64,000 nucleotides of DNA, taken from contig NZ_SJOU01000004.1 in the NCBI RefSeq assembly GCF_012027725.1, forward strand, positions 1-64,000, given 5' to 3'. This DNA comes from Olsenella sp. SW781 (GTDB taxonomy: Bacteria; Actinomycetota; Coriobacteriia; Coriobacteriales; Atopobiaceae). The position numbers were made by a program, and so were the translations under genes. The notes below the pieces were generated by a model. That model ran no database searches and had not been told where the DNA came from. It worked only from the letters and a program-made list of their open reading frames with translations. The number at the start of each line of letters is the position of its first letter. Position 1 is the stretch's first letter. Shown here piece by piece: positions 29,220 through 38,645 of this stretch.

Positions 29220-30017
29220 ATGTCAGACGGCGGGACCCTCGTCATACGGCTCGGCTACCGCGGCGCGGGGTTTGCCGGCTTCGCGGAGCAGCCCGGCGGC
29301 GTGCGCACCGTCGCGGGGGAGCTGCGGCGCGCGCTCGAGACCGCGCTCCGGCGCCCCTGCGAGCTCGTCTGCGCCGGCAGGACCGACGCGGGCGTCCACG
29401 CGCTCTCGCAGTACGTGAGCGTGCCCGTCTCGGGCGAGGAGCTCGCGCTCCCGGGCGCAAGGCTCGTCCGCTCGCTCGTGGCGCTCACCCCGGATGACAT
29501 CTCCATCCGGGGCATCTACCGGGCCCCCGAGGGCTTCTCGGCCCGCTTTGACGCCGTGAGCCGCAGCTATCGGTATCGAATCGCCACGACGGAGGCGCGC
29601 CCCGTGCTGGCGTGGGACCACGCATGGTGGTACCGGGGGCGGCTCGACGTCGAGGCCATGGCGATCGCGGCGAGGCCCCTGCTCGGCGAGCATGACTTCA
29701 GGAGCTTCTGCAAGGCCTCCTCGGCCGTGGACAAGCCGACCTGCCGCTACGTGTCCGCGCTCGACGTGTCGCGGGTCGAGGAGGCGGGCGAGGAGCTCGT
29801 AGCGATCGACGTGACCGGCAACGCGTTCCTGCACAACATGGTGCGCACCATCGCCGGGACGCTCGTGGAGGTGGGGCGAGGGCACCGCGACCCGTCCTGG
29901 GTCGAGGGGGTGCTCGCGGTGCGCGAGCGCACGGCGGCCGGCCCCTGCGCGCCCGCGAAAGGACTGACCTTCGTCGGGGTAGAATACCCCGAGCTAACTC
30001 TGGCGCCCTGGGAGTAG
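29220..30017 (+). CDS. truA: tRNA pseudouridine synthase A
   Basis: This 265-residue enzyme has the catalytic-Asp motif CAGRTDAGVHA. It also has the C-terminal VTGNAFLHNMVRTIAGTL typical of TruA. It makes pseudouridine at positions 38-40 of tRNA. The ATG at 29220 follows GAAGGAAGGAGACCC. truA often follows rplQ and the ECF genes in Gram-positive bacteria, as here. Confidence 0.95.
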   Translation: MSDGGTLVIRLGYRGAGFAGFAEQPGGVRTVAGELRRALETALRRPCELVCAGRTDAGVHALSQYVSVPVSGEELALPGARLVRSLVALTPDDISIRGIYRAPEGFSARFDAVSRSYRYRIATTEARPVLAWDHAWWYRGRLDVEAMAIAARPLLGEHDFRSFCKASSAVDKPTCRYVSALDVSRVEEAGEELVAIDVTGNAFLHNMVRTIAGTLVEVGRGHRDPSWVEGVLAVRERTAAGPCAPAKGLTFVGVEYPELTLAPWE

Positions 30018-30051
30018 CCTCCTTCGGGCGCATGCCTGTTTGGAGGATGCC

Positions 30052-30969
30052 GTGGAGCTCATCGTTCACGTGCTCGAGCACAGCCTCTGGGACACGCTCG
30101 AGCTGGTTCCCTTCCTGCTCGTCACCTACCTCGCGATGGAGGCGATAGAGCACTCGGCGAGCGCGCACGTGCAGGCCGCCGTCGAGCGGTCCGGCAAGGC
30201 GGGCCCCGTCGTGGGGGCGGTCCTGGGGGCGCTCCCGCAGTGCGGGTTCTCCGCGATGGCGGCGACGCTCTATGCGGGGCGCGTGGTCACGGCGGGAACG
30301 CTCGTCGCGGTGATCCTCTCGACCTCGGACGAGATGGTGCCCGTGTTCCTGGCGCATCAGGAGCCCCTGGCGCGCATGCTCGCCATCGTGGGCGCCAAGG
30401 TCGCCGCGGGCGTTGCGGTGGGGCTGCTCGTCGACGTGGCGCTGCGCCTCTGGCATCGCGCGGGGGACGGTCACCTGCACATCCACGAGCTCTGCGAGCG
30501 CGAGCACTGCCGCTGCGACGACGGGGGCCACGAGCACGGCCATGGGCACGGCCATGGGCACGGCCATGGCAGGTGGGCGATCCTGCGCTCCGCGCTCGTC
30601 CACACGGTTCAGGTGACCTTCTTCATCTACGTGGTGACCTTCGCCTTTGGCCTGCTGATCGAGCTGGTGGGGCAAGACGCCCTCGGCGCGCTTCTCGCCA
30701 ACCACCCCGTGCGCGCGACCTTCCTCGCGGCGCTCGTGGGACTCATTCCCAACTGCGGGGCGAGCGTGGCGATCACGGAGCTCTACCTCGACGGCGTGCT
30801 CGGCGCGGGCCCCATGCTCGCGGGGCTTCTTGCGTCGGGCGGCGTCGGCCTGCTCGTGCTCTGGCGCACCAATGCCGACGTGCGTCAGAACGCGGCGATC
30901 ACGGTCTTCGTGTACGTGGTCGCGGTGGTGATTGGCCTTGTGGCGGGGGCCTCGGGTATCCTGTTGTAG
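30052..30969 (+). CDS. Permease of the putative manganese/arsenic efflux family, His-rich loop
   Basis: This 305-residue membrane protein has an inverted-repeat layout. LPQCGFSAMAATLY and IPNCGASVAITELY are equivalent segments in the two halves. A cytosolic loop rich in His (HEHGHGHGHGHGHG) suggests divalent metal binding. The coding DNA there is a tandem repeat of GGCCATGGGCAC. GTG at 30052 after TTTGGAGGATGCC is the likely start. The substrate is not determined; the family is annotated as a putative manganese transporter. Confidence 0.75.
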   Translation: MELIVHVLEHSLWDTLELVPFLLVTYLAMEAIEHSASAHVQAAVERSGKAGPVVGAVLGALPQCGFSAMAATLYAGRVVTAGTLVAVILSTSDEMVPVFLAHQEPLARMLAIVGAKVAAGVAVGLLVDVALRLWHRAGDGHLHIHELCEREHCRCDDGGHEHGHGHGHGHGHGRWAILRSALVHTVQVTFFIYVVTFAFGLLIELVGQDALGALLANHPVRATFLAALVGLIPNCGASVAITELYLDGVLGAGPMLAGLLASGGVGLLVLWRTNADVRQNAAITVFVYVVAVVIGLVAGASGILL

Positions 30970-31002
30970 ATTTGGGTCGCGCGAGAAGGGGAGGCGAGGG
31001 CC

Positions 31003-31788
31003 ATGCCGATGCGAAAGAGGGAGCGCTTCGAGAGGACCGACGTTCCTGAGGGAGGCCCGTACCGGAACGTGATCGGCGCCGTCGTGTGCGTGGTCGTGCT
31101 TGCCGCCGCCGCCCTGATAGTCCACTTCGTCTGGGAGCGCGTGACCCTCGAGAGCCGCCTTGGCGACGTCGGGCTCTCGGACTCCCTCTCCGCCCAGCCC
31201 GCCTCGACCGTCACCGAGGGGACCTCCTACGTCGCCTCGACGGACGACCACGAGACCGTCCTTCTCCTCACGACGGACGACCTCGAGTCCGGCGCGCTCT
31301 CGGCCGTCAGGATCCTCGACGTCAACCGCACCCAGGGCACGGCCGTGCTCGCCAACGTGCCGGTGACGGCGCGGGTGACCTCGGGCGAGACGGCCTCCTC
31401 CGTGGCGGACCTCTTCGCGGCGTCCGGGGGCTCCGCGTGCGTGGCGCCGCTGTCCCAGGCGACGGGCGCCTCCTTCGACCACGTGGTCGTGGCGACGGGG
31501 GACGTCGTGGAAGAGGCGGCCTCGCTTGCGGGGACGGGCGCTTCCGAGCTCGTGCGCTCGGCCTCGGGCCTGCTCGCCAAGATGAGGACGGACATGGACG
31601 CGGCGGATCTTCTCGCCCTCGCCGAGTCGCTCTCCTCCGTTGGGACGGCCAACATCGCCGTGGCGGAGGCGCCGGTCGCCCCGGAGACCGTCACGGACGA
31701 GGCGGGCAACGTCGTCGAGACGGGGCTGCAGCTCGTCGACCGCGTGCAGCTCTGCGCCACGCTCGGGCTCATCGTCCCGGCGGCATAG
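31003..31788 (+). CDS. Membrane-anchored extracellular protein, possible degenerate LCP domain
   Basis: This 261-residue protein has a basic N-terminus and one membrane segment (about residues 24-45), then an extracellular domain. The order of segments LLLTTDD, ALSAVRILDVN, GTAVLANVPV and ASFDHVVVATGDVVEEA parallels LCP proteins such as the one at 41249. The catalytic IPRDT stretch is replaced by VPVTA, so LCP activity is unlikely. The function is unknown. It lies between the metal permease and a glycosyltransferase. Confidence 0.6.
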   Translation: MPMRKRERFERTDVPEGGPYRNVIGAVVCVVVLAAAALIVHFVWERVTLESRLGDVGLSDSLSAQPASTVTEGTSYVASTDDHETVLLLTTDDLESGALSAVRILDVNRTQGTAVLANVPVTARVTSGETASSVADLFAASGGSACVAPLSQATGASFDHVVVATGDVVEEAASLAGTGASELVRSASGLLAKMRTDMDAADLLALAESLSSVGTANIAVAEAPVAPETVTDEAGNVVETGLQLVDRVQLCATLGLIVPAA

Positions 31789-31949
31789 GGCCGGGCCGTC
31801 TGCGCGGGGCGTCCGACGTACACGTGACGTCCATCACTGTGCTCATTTTGCCAAGGCTTTCCGCGTGCGTTCAGCTGCGCGTCTGTGCCTGATACCCTAG
31901 GTTTCGTGGTCTGGCACGTTGCCCCGCGACGGGGCAGAAGGACGCGGGC

Positions 31950-33014
31950 ATGACGCATTACACGCCGACATCGCCGAAGGTCTCGGTGCTCATGGTGTCC
32001 CATGACGCCGAGAAGACCGTGCGACGCGCCGTGGAGAGCCTCCAGAACCAGACCTTTGGGAACTTCGAGCTCATCGTCGTGGATGCCGGCTCGACCGACG
32101 AGACGACGCGCCTGCTCTCGGCGCTCGCGGACCGGGACATGCGCGTCTCGGTGGCGCAGGCGGGGGAGTGCGGGCGCCAGGACGCCCTCAATCTTGCGCT
32201 CGACCGCGCCCGCGGCGACTACCTGCTCGTCTTCGACGCGGACGGCTGGGCTGACCCGACGATGCTCGAGGAGCTCGCGGAGCGGGCGGAGTCGGGCGCG
32301 CTCGAGCTCGTCATCGGCGGATTCTCGCTCTCCCTCTCCGTGGGCGGCGGCCGCTCGGCGCGCGCCGAGGTCGCGTCGGAGGCGCGCGTCTTTCCGACGC
32401 AGCACGACTTTCGCTCCTATGCCTGGCAGCTCCTCGCGGAGGGGCAGCTCCTCCCCGCGAGCGGCAAGCTCTTCTCGCGTGCGCTCGTCGAGCGATGCGG
32501 CGCCCGCTTCTCCCAGGGGAGCGGGTCCGACCACTCCTTCGTGACGCGCTGCCTCGCCGACGTCGAGCGGGTGGCCGTGGTCGCGGGCGCCCGCTACCAC
32601 GTCTCCCGGGGCATCCCGCGCGGGCCTCGCGACGTGGCGGACGGCTATCGGCGGCTCGAGGAGGAGCACGCCGCCCTTCTCGCCCTCTACGAGAGCTGGG
32701 GGCTCGACGGGGACGCCGCGAGCGTCGAGGCGATTCAGGACCGCTACATCGAGCAGCTCATGGACTGCGTCGAGCGCGTCTGCGGGCGGGGGAGCCGCAT
32801 GGGCTCCGCCGACCAGCGCCGCCTGGTGGCGCAGATGATCGACACCGACCGCGCCCAGGTGGCGGCGAGCGTCGCGCGCCCGCGGGGCAGCGCGGTTCGG
32901 GCCATGCTCGCCCCCATACGGGCGCGGAACGTCCCCCTCGTGTGCGCGCAGACGCGCCTGATCTCCCTCATTCGTCCGGGTATTGCGGACGTCACCCCTG
33001 ACCTCTTTGTATAG
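31950..33014 (+). CDS. Family 2 glycosyltransferase
   Basis: This 354-residue protein has a GT-A domain opening with KVSVLMVSHDAEKTVRRAVE and VVDAGSTDETT. The metal-binding region is VFDADGWAD. The C-terminal 120 residues are helical and basic. It probably adds a sugar to a cell-surface polymer. The donor and acceptor are unknown. GACGGGGCAGAAGGACGCGGGC precedes the ATG. It is followed by the glycyl radical enzyme gene. Confidence 0.85.
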   Translation: MTHYTPTSPKVSVLMVSHDAEKTVRRAVESLQNQTFGNFELIVVDAGSTDETTRLLSALADRDMRVSVAQAGECGRQDALNLALDRARGDYLLVFDADGWADPTMLEELAERAESGALELVIGGFSLSLSVGGGRSARAEVASEARVFPTQHDFRSYAWQLLAEGQLLPASGKLFSRALVERCGARFSQGSGSDHSFVTRCLADVERVAVVAGARYHVSRGIPRGPRDVADGYRRLEEEHAALLALYESWGLDGDAASVEAIQDRYIEQLMDCVERVCGRGSRMGSADQRRLVAQMIDTDRAQVAASVARPRGSAVRAMLAPIRARNVPLVCAQTRLISLIRPGIADVTPDLFV

Positions 33015-33024
33015 AATGATTCTA
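33012..33024. promoter_or_regulatory. Operator-like palindrome before the glycyl radical enzyme
   Basis: TAGAATGATTCTA is a 13-bp palindrome overlapping the glycosyltransferase stop codon. It lies 26 bases before the enzyme's start, in an AT-rich patch. It may be a repressor site or part of a promoter. Confidence 0.38.
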
Positions 33025-33050
33025 GGTTACGTACGAAACCCGGAGGAATC

Positions 33051-35387
33051 ATGCTCACACCTCGCACGCAGCGCATAAAGGATGCCCTCTTCGCCCGCCC
33101 GCGCCGGATCTCGCTCGAGCGGGCGCTCCTCTATCGGGAGAGCTACCTCGAGACCGAGGGCGAGCCGGTGGCCATGCGCCGGGCGATGGCGTTCAGGCGC
33201 GTGCTCGAGCGTCACCAGATCGTCGTCGACGGGGACGACCTGCTCGTGGGCAACCGCACGGAGGAGCCGCGCGCTGGCGTGGTCTCGCCCGAGATGTCCC
33301 CGTACTGGATCCTTGACGAGCTCGACGAGTTTCCCGTGCGCCCCCAGGACACCTTCGACGTGTCCGAGGAGGACAAGCGGACCTACCGGGAGGTGCTCTA
33401 CCCCTTCTGGGCGGGCCGCTCGCTCAACGACTGGTACGTGGCCCATCGGCCGGGCGAGGTGGCGGCCGCCGAGAAGGACCGCGTCTTCGCCGTGGCGCAG
33501 ACGGACAAGGGGCAGGGGCACATCATCGCGGACATCGGCAAGGTGCTCGACCGCGGGCTCGGGTCCCTTCTCGCCGAGGTCGAGGAGCGTCGCGACGCCG
33601 CGCCCGATAACGACTTCCTCCGGGCGGGGGCCCTGTGCGTGCGCGCCGTCACCGACTACGTCCGCCGCTACGAGCGCATCGTGCGCGACGCGGCCGAGGG
33701 GCGCCCGGTCGCGGACCCGAACGCCTCTGTCGCGCCCGCCTCGACGCCGGGGCGCGCCCGCGAGCTCTCCCGGATGGCGGACGTGCTCGCCCACGTGGCG
33801 ACGGAGCCCTGCCGGGACCTCTATGACGCGCTCCAGCTCACCTGGCTTCTCTGCGTGGCGCTGCAGCACGAGTCAAACGCGAGCTCCATCTCCCTGGGGC
33901 GCATGGATCAGTACCTTCTGCCGTACTACCGCGCGAGCGTGGCGGCCGGCGCCTCGGAGGCGCAGGTCCGCGAGCTTCTGCAGTGCTTCTACCTCAAGAC
34001 CAACACGGTCGTCTTCGTGCGCTCCACGGACAGCGCCCGCTTCTTCGCGGGCTTCCCCACGGGCTACAACCTCGTCGTGGGCGGCGTGGACGCCGAGGGG
34101 CGCGACGCCTCGAACGAGCTCTCGCTCCTGCTGCTCGACCTCCAGCGGGACACGCGCCTGCCGCAGCCCAACCTGAGCGTGCGCCTGCATGCGGGCGCGC
34201 CCGACGCGCTGCTCCGCAAGGCGGCCGAGGTCATCCGCCTGGGCGACGGCCTGCCGCAGTGCTTCAACGACGAGGTGAACGTCGAGTCCTTCGCCCGTCG
34301 TGGCGTGACGCTCGCCGACGCGCGCGACTACGCCGTCGTGGGCTGCGTGGAGCTCTCCATCCCCGGGCGCATGTACGGCCTGCACGACATCTGCATGTTC
34401 AACATGGTGCGCTGCATGGAGCTGGCCATGCGCTCCCATCCCGAGGGCTTCGACGACTTCGAGGCGCTCGTGCGCGAGGTCGAGGCCACCATCGACCACT
34501 ACGTGTCCCTCATGGCGCGCGGCTGCAACGTCTGCGACGAGGCGCACCGCGCGACCTCGCCCACGCCGCTGCTCTCCGTGCTCGTGCACGACTCGCTCGA
34601 GCGCGGCGCCGACATCACGTCCGGCGGCGCCCGCTACAACCCCTCGGGCGTGCAGGGCGTGGGCACCGCAAACCTGGCCGACTCGCTCTACGTGGTCAAG
34701 CGGGCCGTCTTCGAGGAGGGGGCGCTCACCTGGGCGCAGCTGCTCGGGATGCTCGAGCGCGACTGGCGGGGCGCGGGCGACGAGGTGTGGCGCCAGCGCT
34801 TCATCAACCGATACGAGAAGTACGGGAACGACGTCGACGAGGTCGACCAGATCGGGCGGCGCGTTCTCTCGCACTATGGCGAGGAGGTCGCCCGGTACGA
34901 GAACGCGCGCGGCGGGCGCTTCCAGCCGGGCAGCTACACGGTCTCCGCCCACATACCGCTCGGCGCGGCCGTGGGGGCCACTCCCGACGGGCGCCGTGCC
35001 GGCGAGCAGCTCGCCGACGGCGGCCTCTCGCCCATGGTGGGGCGCGACAAGAGCGGCCCAACGGCGAGCCTGCTGTCCGTCTCCAAGCTCGAGAACGTGC
35101 TCGACACCAACGGCTCGCTCCTCAACGTCAAGTTCTCGCCGTCCACGCTCGAGGGCGAGGCGGGCCTCGCGCGGCTCGTGGCATACCTGCGCGCCTTCTG
35201 CCGGCTCAAGATCCAGCACATCCAGTTCAACGTCGTCGACCGGACGACGCTCCTCGACGCCCAGGCCCACCCCGAGGACCACCGCGACCTGGTGGTGCGC
35301 GTCGCGGGCTACTCCGCGATGTTCGTCGAGCTTGCCAAGGCGATCCAGGATGACATCATCAACCGCACCGAGCACGAGCTCTCCTGA
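33051..35387 (+). CDS. Glycyl radical enzyme of the pyruvate formate-lyase-like superfamily
   Basis: This 778-residue protein has both halves of a glycyl radical enzyme. The thiyl Cys is Cys432 in VVGCVELSIPGR, with the adjacent Glu434 base typical of dehydratase and lyase types. The radical site is Gly753 in VRVAGYSAMFVEL, 25 residues from the C-terminus. Pyruvate formate-lyase itself has two adjacent cysteines, so this is not PFL. CutC, glycerol dehydratase and isethionate lyase usually read GCVEP; here Leu follows Glu. The substrate is undetermined. The cognate activase is next, one base away. Confidence 0.85.
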   Translation: MLTPRTQRIKDALFARPRRISLERALLYRESYLETEGEPVAMRRAMAFRRVLERHQIVVDGDDLLVGNRTEEPRAGVVSPEMSPYWILDELDEFPVRPQDTFDVSEEDKRTYREVLYPFWAGRSLNDWYVAHRPGEVAAAEKDRVFAVAQTDKGQGHIIADIGKVLDRGLGSLLAEVEERRDAAPDNDFLRAGALCVRAVTDYVRRYERIVRDAAEGRPVADPNASVAPASTPGRARELSRMADVLAHVATEPCRDLYDALQLTWLLCVALQHESNASSISLGRMDQYLLPYYRASVAAGASEAQVRELLQCFYLKTNTVVFVRSTDSARFFAGFPTGYNLVVGGVDAEGRDASNELSLLLLDLQRDTRLPQPNLSVRLHAGAPDALLRKAAEVIRLGDGLPQCFNDEVNVESFARRGVTLADARDYAVVGCVELSIPGRMYGLHDICMFNMVRCMELAMRSHPEGFDDFEALVREVEATIDHYVSLMARGCNVCDEAHRATSPTPLLSVLVHDSLERGADITSGGARYNPSGVQGVGTANLADSLYVVKRAVFEEGALTWAQLLGMLERDWRGAGDEVWRQRFINRYEKYGNDVDEVDQIGRRVLSHYGEEVARYENARGGRFQPGSYTVSAHIPLGAAVGATPDGRRAGEQLADGGLSPMVGRDKSGPTASLLSVSKLENVLDTNGSLLNVKFSPSTLEGEAGLARLVAYLRAFCRLKIQHIQFNVVDRTTLLDAQAHPEDHRDLVVRVAGYSAMFVELAKAIQDDIINRTEHELS

Positions 35388-35388
35388 C

Positions 35389-36267
35389 ATGCCCGCGCCA
35401 CTGACGTCAGGTTTATTTGGCACGGAATCGGCCGCCATCACCAACGTCCAGCGCTTCTCGCTCCATGACGGCGGGGGCATCCGGACGGTGGTCTTCCTCA
35501 AGGGATGCCCCTTCCGGTGCCCGTGGTGCTGCAACCCGGAGAACCTCTCGAGCGAGCCGGAGGTCTCGTTCAAGGAGCGGCTCTGCATCCGCTGCTCTCC
35601 GCGCCCCGACGGCGGCCCCTGCCAGACGCGGCCCGAGGACTGCCCCACGGGGGCCAAGGAGCTTCTCGGCCGGACGCGCGATGTGGGAGACCTGCTTGCG
35701 GAGGTCGTGCGCGACCGCTCCTTCTACGAGGAGAGCGGTGGCGGCGTGACGGTCTCGGGCGGGGAGTGCCTGCTCCGCCAGGACTTCCTCTGCGCCTTTC
35801 TGGAGGCGTGCCATGGGGCGGGCATATCGACGGCCATCGAGTCGACGCTCGCCCTGCCGCTGGCCGACGTGAGGCGGCTCGTGGCGGCCTGCGACGCCTT
35901 TCTCGTGGACTTCAAGATCGCCGACCGGGCGCGCAGCCTCGAGGTGACAGGCATCGACCCCGACGTGCGCGACGCCAACGTGCGCTCCGTCCTCAGCGCC
36001 GGCGGTCGCGTGATTGCCCGGATGCCCATCATCCCCGGGTTCACTGACGACGCCGCCTGCGTGGACGCCAACGTGGCTCGCATCGGAGAGCTCGGCGTCA
36101 CGCGCGTGGACGTGCTGCCGTTCCACCAGCTGGGCCAGGGCAAATACGACTCCCTTGGGCGAGCTTACGACCTGCGCGGCGTGCCGCAGCTTGCCGAGCG
36201 GGACGTCGCGGGCGTGGTCGATCGCTGCGAGGCGGCCGGCCTCAGGGCGGTGGTGCACGGGGAGTAG
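35389..36267 (+). CDS. Glycyl radical enzyme activase (radical SAM)
   Basis: This 292-residue protein has the activase signature SLHDGGGIRTVVFLKGCPF. The radical SAM cysteines are Cys40, Cys44 and Cys47 (CPFRCPWC). An insert with four more cysteines (CIRC, then C and CPTGA) may hold an extra Fe-S cluster, fewer than in two-cluster activases. It installs the glycyl radical on the upstream enzyme. The start ATG lies one base after the upstream stop (TGACATG). Confidence 0.9.
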   Translation: MPAPLTSGLFGTESAAITNVQRFSLHDGGGIRTVVFLKGCPFRCPWCCNPENLSSEPEVSFKERLCIRCSPRPDGGPCQTRPEDCPTGAKELLGRTRDVGDLLAEVVRDRSFYEESGGGVTVSGGECLLRQDFLCAFLEACHGAGISTAIESTLALPLADVRRLVAACDAFLVDFKIADRARSLEVTGIDPDVRDANVRSVLSAGGRVIARMPIIPGFTDDAACVDANVARIGELGVTRVDVLPFHQLGQGKYDSLGRAYDLRGVPQLAERDVAGVVDRCEAAGLRAVVHGE

Positions 36268-36277
36268 GGCGCGCGAG

Positions 36278-36335
36278 GTCGCATAAGGCGACATTTCCGC
36301 GCGAAATCGCCCCAATTTGTCGGGTTGTGCGACCG
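36278..36335. terminator. Imperfect hairpin between convergent genes
   Basis: GGTCGCA pairs with TGCGACC, with further pairing of GCGACA/TTGTCG inside. It lies between the activase and the convergent glycosyltransferase, so it may terminate both. Confidence 0.4.
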
Positions 36336-36361
36336 GGGCCGAGTCGGCCTGCCCGACGTGG

Positions 36362-37480
36362 CTACATGCGGCCGCCCTCGCGGCGCCGGCGCAGCGTCTC
36401 GAGCACGAACGCGGGCCCGTTTGCGCGCAGGCGGTAGGCTGCCTCGCCGGCGAGGTGGGCATAGTAGGGGACGTTCGCGGCGCGGGGCGCCTCAAGACCT
36501 CGCACGCGCGCGAAGAGGCGCTTGCCGGCGGGGCTGATGCGGGGGCTGCGAAAGACCAGGCCGTCGTCGAGCCGCGCCATCGAGCTGGCGAGAAGGGCGT
36601 TGACCTCTTCGTCCCCCTCGCCGACTGCGCCGACGGTGATGAGCGCGTAGTTGACGCCGCGGACGGCGAGCGCGTCGAGGACGCGCGGGTCGCTGACGTT
36701 GGCGAGCGCCGCCGCGTCCATCATGTCGTTCCAGCGCGTGAGCGGGACGAGCGGGGAGCGCGCGGCGAAGGCCTCCGCCTCGTTGAGGTCGCGCTCCCGG
36801 TAGCGATAGCCCGGACGGTCCGTGTAGACGATGCGGTCCGTGCGGCAGAGGGTCTCAACGAGGAAGGGATTGTCCGCCCAGCCCGCGCCGGGGACCTCGA
36901 GAAAGCGGATGCCCCGCTCGACGAGATAGCCGCGCCGGTAGAGGGCGGCCCAGATGGCGGGGTGGTGGAGCAGGAGCTCGATGCCGTCCCCCACGGGGAA
37001 GGGCTGCGTCCTGGGCCGCACCCGACCCGCGTAGGGGCAGGTCACGCGCGTGGGCTCGCCGCCGTCGCGCGCGGGGAGCTCCCGCCAGTACGGCGCCTTC
37101 ACCACGTCGACGCCGCCGGCCCCGCCGTACGCCTCGGCGCAGGCGAGGAGGTCCGAGAACCACGTGGGCTCGAGGGCGTCGTCGGGCTCCACGATGGCGA
37201 CCCAGGTCCCGCGGGCGATGGCGATGCCGCGGTTGCAGGAGGCGCCGTAGCCCTCGTTGCGCTTGTCCACGACCACGATGCGGGAGTCGCGCGCGGCGTG
37301 CTCGTGCACGATGGCCGCAGAGCCGTCCGCGGGGCCGTCGTTCACGCAGATGATCTCAAGCTCGCGATGCGTCTGCGCCTCGACGCTCGAGAGGCACTCG
37401 TCGAGCGTTCCCTCCACGTTGTAGATGGGGATGACCACCGAGACGAGGCTGCCCCCGCCGCGCGTCTGGAAATCGCTCAT
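36362..37480 (-). CDS. Family 2 glycosyltransferase
   Basis: This 372-residue protein has the GT-A opening SLVSVVIPIYNVEGTLDECL and VNDGPADGS, and an acidic EPDDALEP metal site. It resembles enzymes building capsular or wall polysaccharides. ATG at 37480 follows GGGAGGCAC. Another ATG 15 bases upstream has a weaker site. It is divergent from the glycosyltransferase at 37573. Confidence 0.83.
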   Translation of the reverse strand: MSDFQTRGGGSLVSVVIPIYNVEGTLDECLSSVEAQTHRELEIICVNDGPADGSAAIVHEHAARDSRIVVVDKRNEGYGASCNRGIAIARGTWVAIVEPDDALEPTWFSDLLACAEAYGGAGGVDVVKAPYWRELPARDGGEPTRVTCPYAGRVRPRTQPFPVGDGIELLLHHPAIWAALYRRGYLVERGIRFLEVPGAGWADNPFLVETLCRTDRIVYTDRPGYRYRERDLNEAEAFAARSPLVPLTRWNDMMDAAALANVSDPRVLDALAVRGVNYALITVGAVGEGDEEVNALLASSMARLDDGLVFRSPRISPAGKRLFARVRGLEAPRAANVPYYAHLAGEAAYRLRANGPAFVLETLRRRREGGRM

Positions 37481-37572
37481 GTGCCTCCCTGTCATCCGCC
37501 GAGTAGACGTACCCTATACTATACGGACTAAGCCTGCCGGGCGACCGCCCGCGACGGAGTGAGAGGTGGGGG

Positions 37573-38565
37573 ATGAGGCGTCCCGCAATCGTCATCGTGA
37601 CCTTCAAGCGCCAGGGGCTCCTTGCGGGGCTCCTCGAGTCCATCCTGGGGCTCACCGTGGCGCCGTGGCGCGTGGTGGTGGTGGACAACGAGAACTCCCC
37701 CGAGACGGCCCGGATCGTGGGCGAGTTCTCCGGCCGCGCCCGCGCGCTCTGGGGCGACACGACCGACGACCTCGACGCCGAGGGCGGCGCGGGGCGCGTG
37801 GTCTACGATCCCATGGAGGAGAACACCGGCGGCTCCGGCGGCTTCTCCGAGGGCGTGCGCCGCGCCCACGAGCTCGGCGCCGAGTGGTTCTGGGTCATGG
37901 ACGACGACGTCGCGGTTGAGCCGGACGGCCTTGAGACGCTCGCCCGCTGGAGCGAGGAGGCCCAGGCCGTCATGGGCCTGCGCCGGGACTTCGACGACGG
38001 GCACTTCTTCTGGCAGCACCGCTTCTGGCCCCGGCTGGCGATCTACAACCCGCTCTCGCGCGACGGCTGGCGCCCGGGGGAGCGCTACAAGCTGTGCAAC
38101 GCCCTCTGCTTCGAGGGCGGGTTCTTCTCGCGTGGGGTGGTCGACCAGATCGGCTTTCCCGACGCCCGCTTCTTCATCTACCTCGACGACGCGCTCTACG
38201 GCTACCTGGCCAGCAAGGTGACGCCCGTCTACTACGTGCCGGACTACGTGCTCTCGCGCCGGCGCGAGGTGGCCAACCAGGCCGTGGGGTCCGTGCGCCA
38301 GCTCAACTCCACCTCTGATATGACGCGCTATTACATCACGCGCAACCGCGGGTACCTGGCGCGCTACTTCATGCTCCACGGGGACTACAGCGCGCCCGGC
38401 TTTGCCCTGGGGACGCTGCTCACCTTCGCGAAGGAGCTCTGTCGCATCCTGATCGTCGACCGCTCGCACCTGGTCTCGGGGATGCGCCGGCTCGTCGCGG
38501 GCCACCGCGAGGCGCGGCGGATCCTCCACGACCCCACCTGGGAGCCGATGCCGCCGCTTCGGTAG
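37573..38565 (+). CDS. Family 2 glycosyltransferase (galactofuranosyl/rhamnosyl-transferase-like)
   Basis: This 330-residue protein begins RRPAIVIVTFKRQGLLAGLL and has NTGGSGGFSEGV and the metal motif WVMDDDVAVEP. This pattern is typical of GlfT1/RfbF-like transferases. GAGAGGTGGGGG precedes the ATG. It probably makes a furanose or rhamnose linkage in a surface glycan. The donor is not proven. Confidence 0.83.
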   Translation: MRRPAIVIVTFKRQGLLAGLLESILGLTVAPWRVVVVDNENSPETARIVGEFSGRARALWGDTTDDLDAEGGAGRVVYDPMEENTGGSGGFSEGVRRAHELGAEWFWVMDDDVAVEPDGLETLARWSEEAQAVMGLRRDFDDGHFFWQHRFWPRLAIYNPLSRDGWRPGERYKLCNALCFEGGFFSRGVVDQIGFPDARFFIYLDDALYGYLASKVTPVYYVPDYVLSRRREVANQAVGSVRQLNSTSDMTRYYITRNRGYLARYFMLHGDYSAPGFALGTLLTFAKELCRILIVDRSHLVSGMRRLVAGHREARRILHDPTWEPMPPLR

Positions 38566-38645
38566 GGAGTGGGCGGCCGCGGGGTCGGCATGGCGTACAA
38601 TCATGTGTTGCCCCTATGCGGCTGACCCAAGTGGAGAGGACTCAC

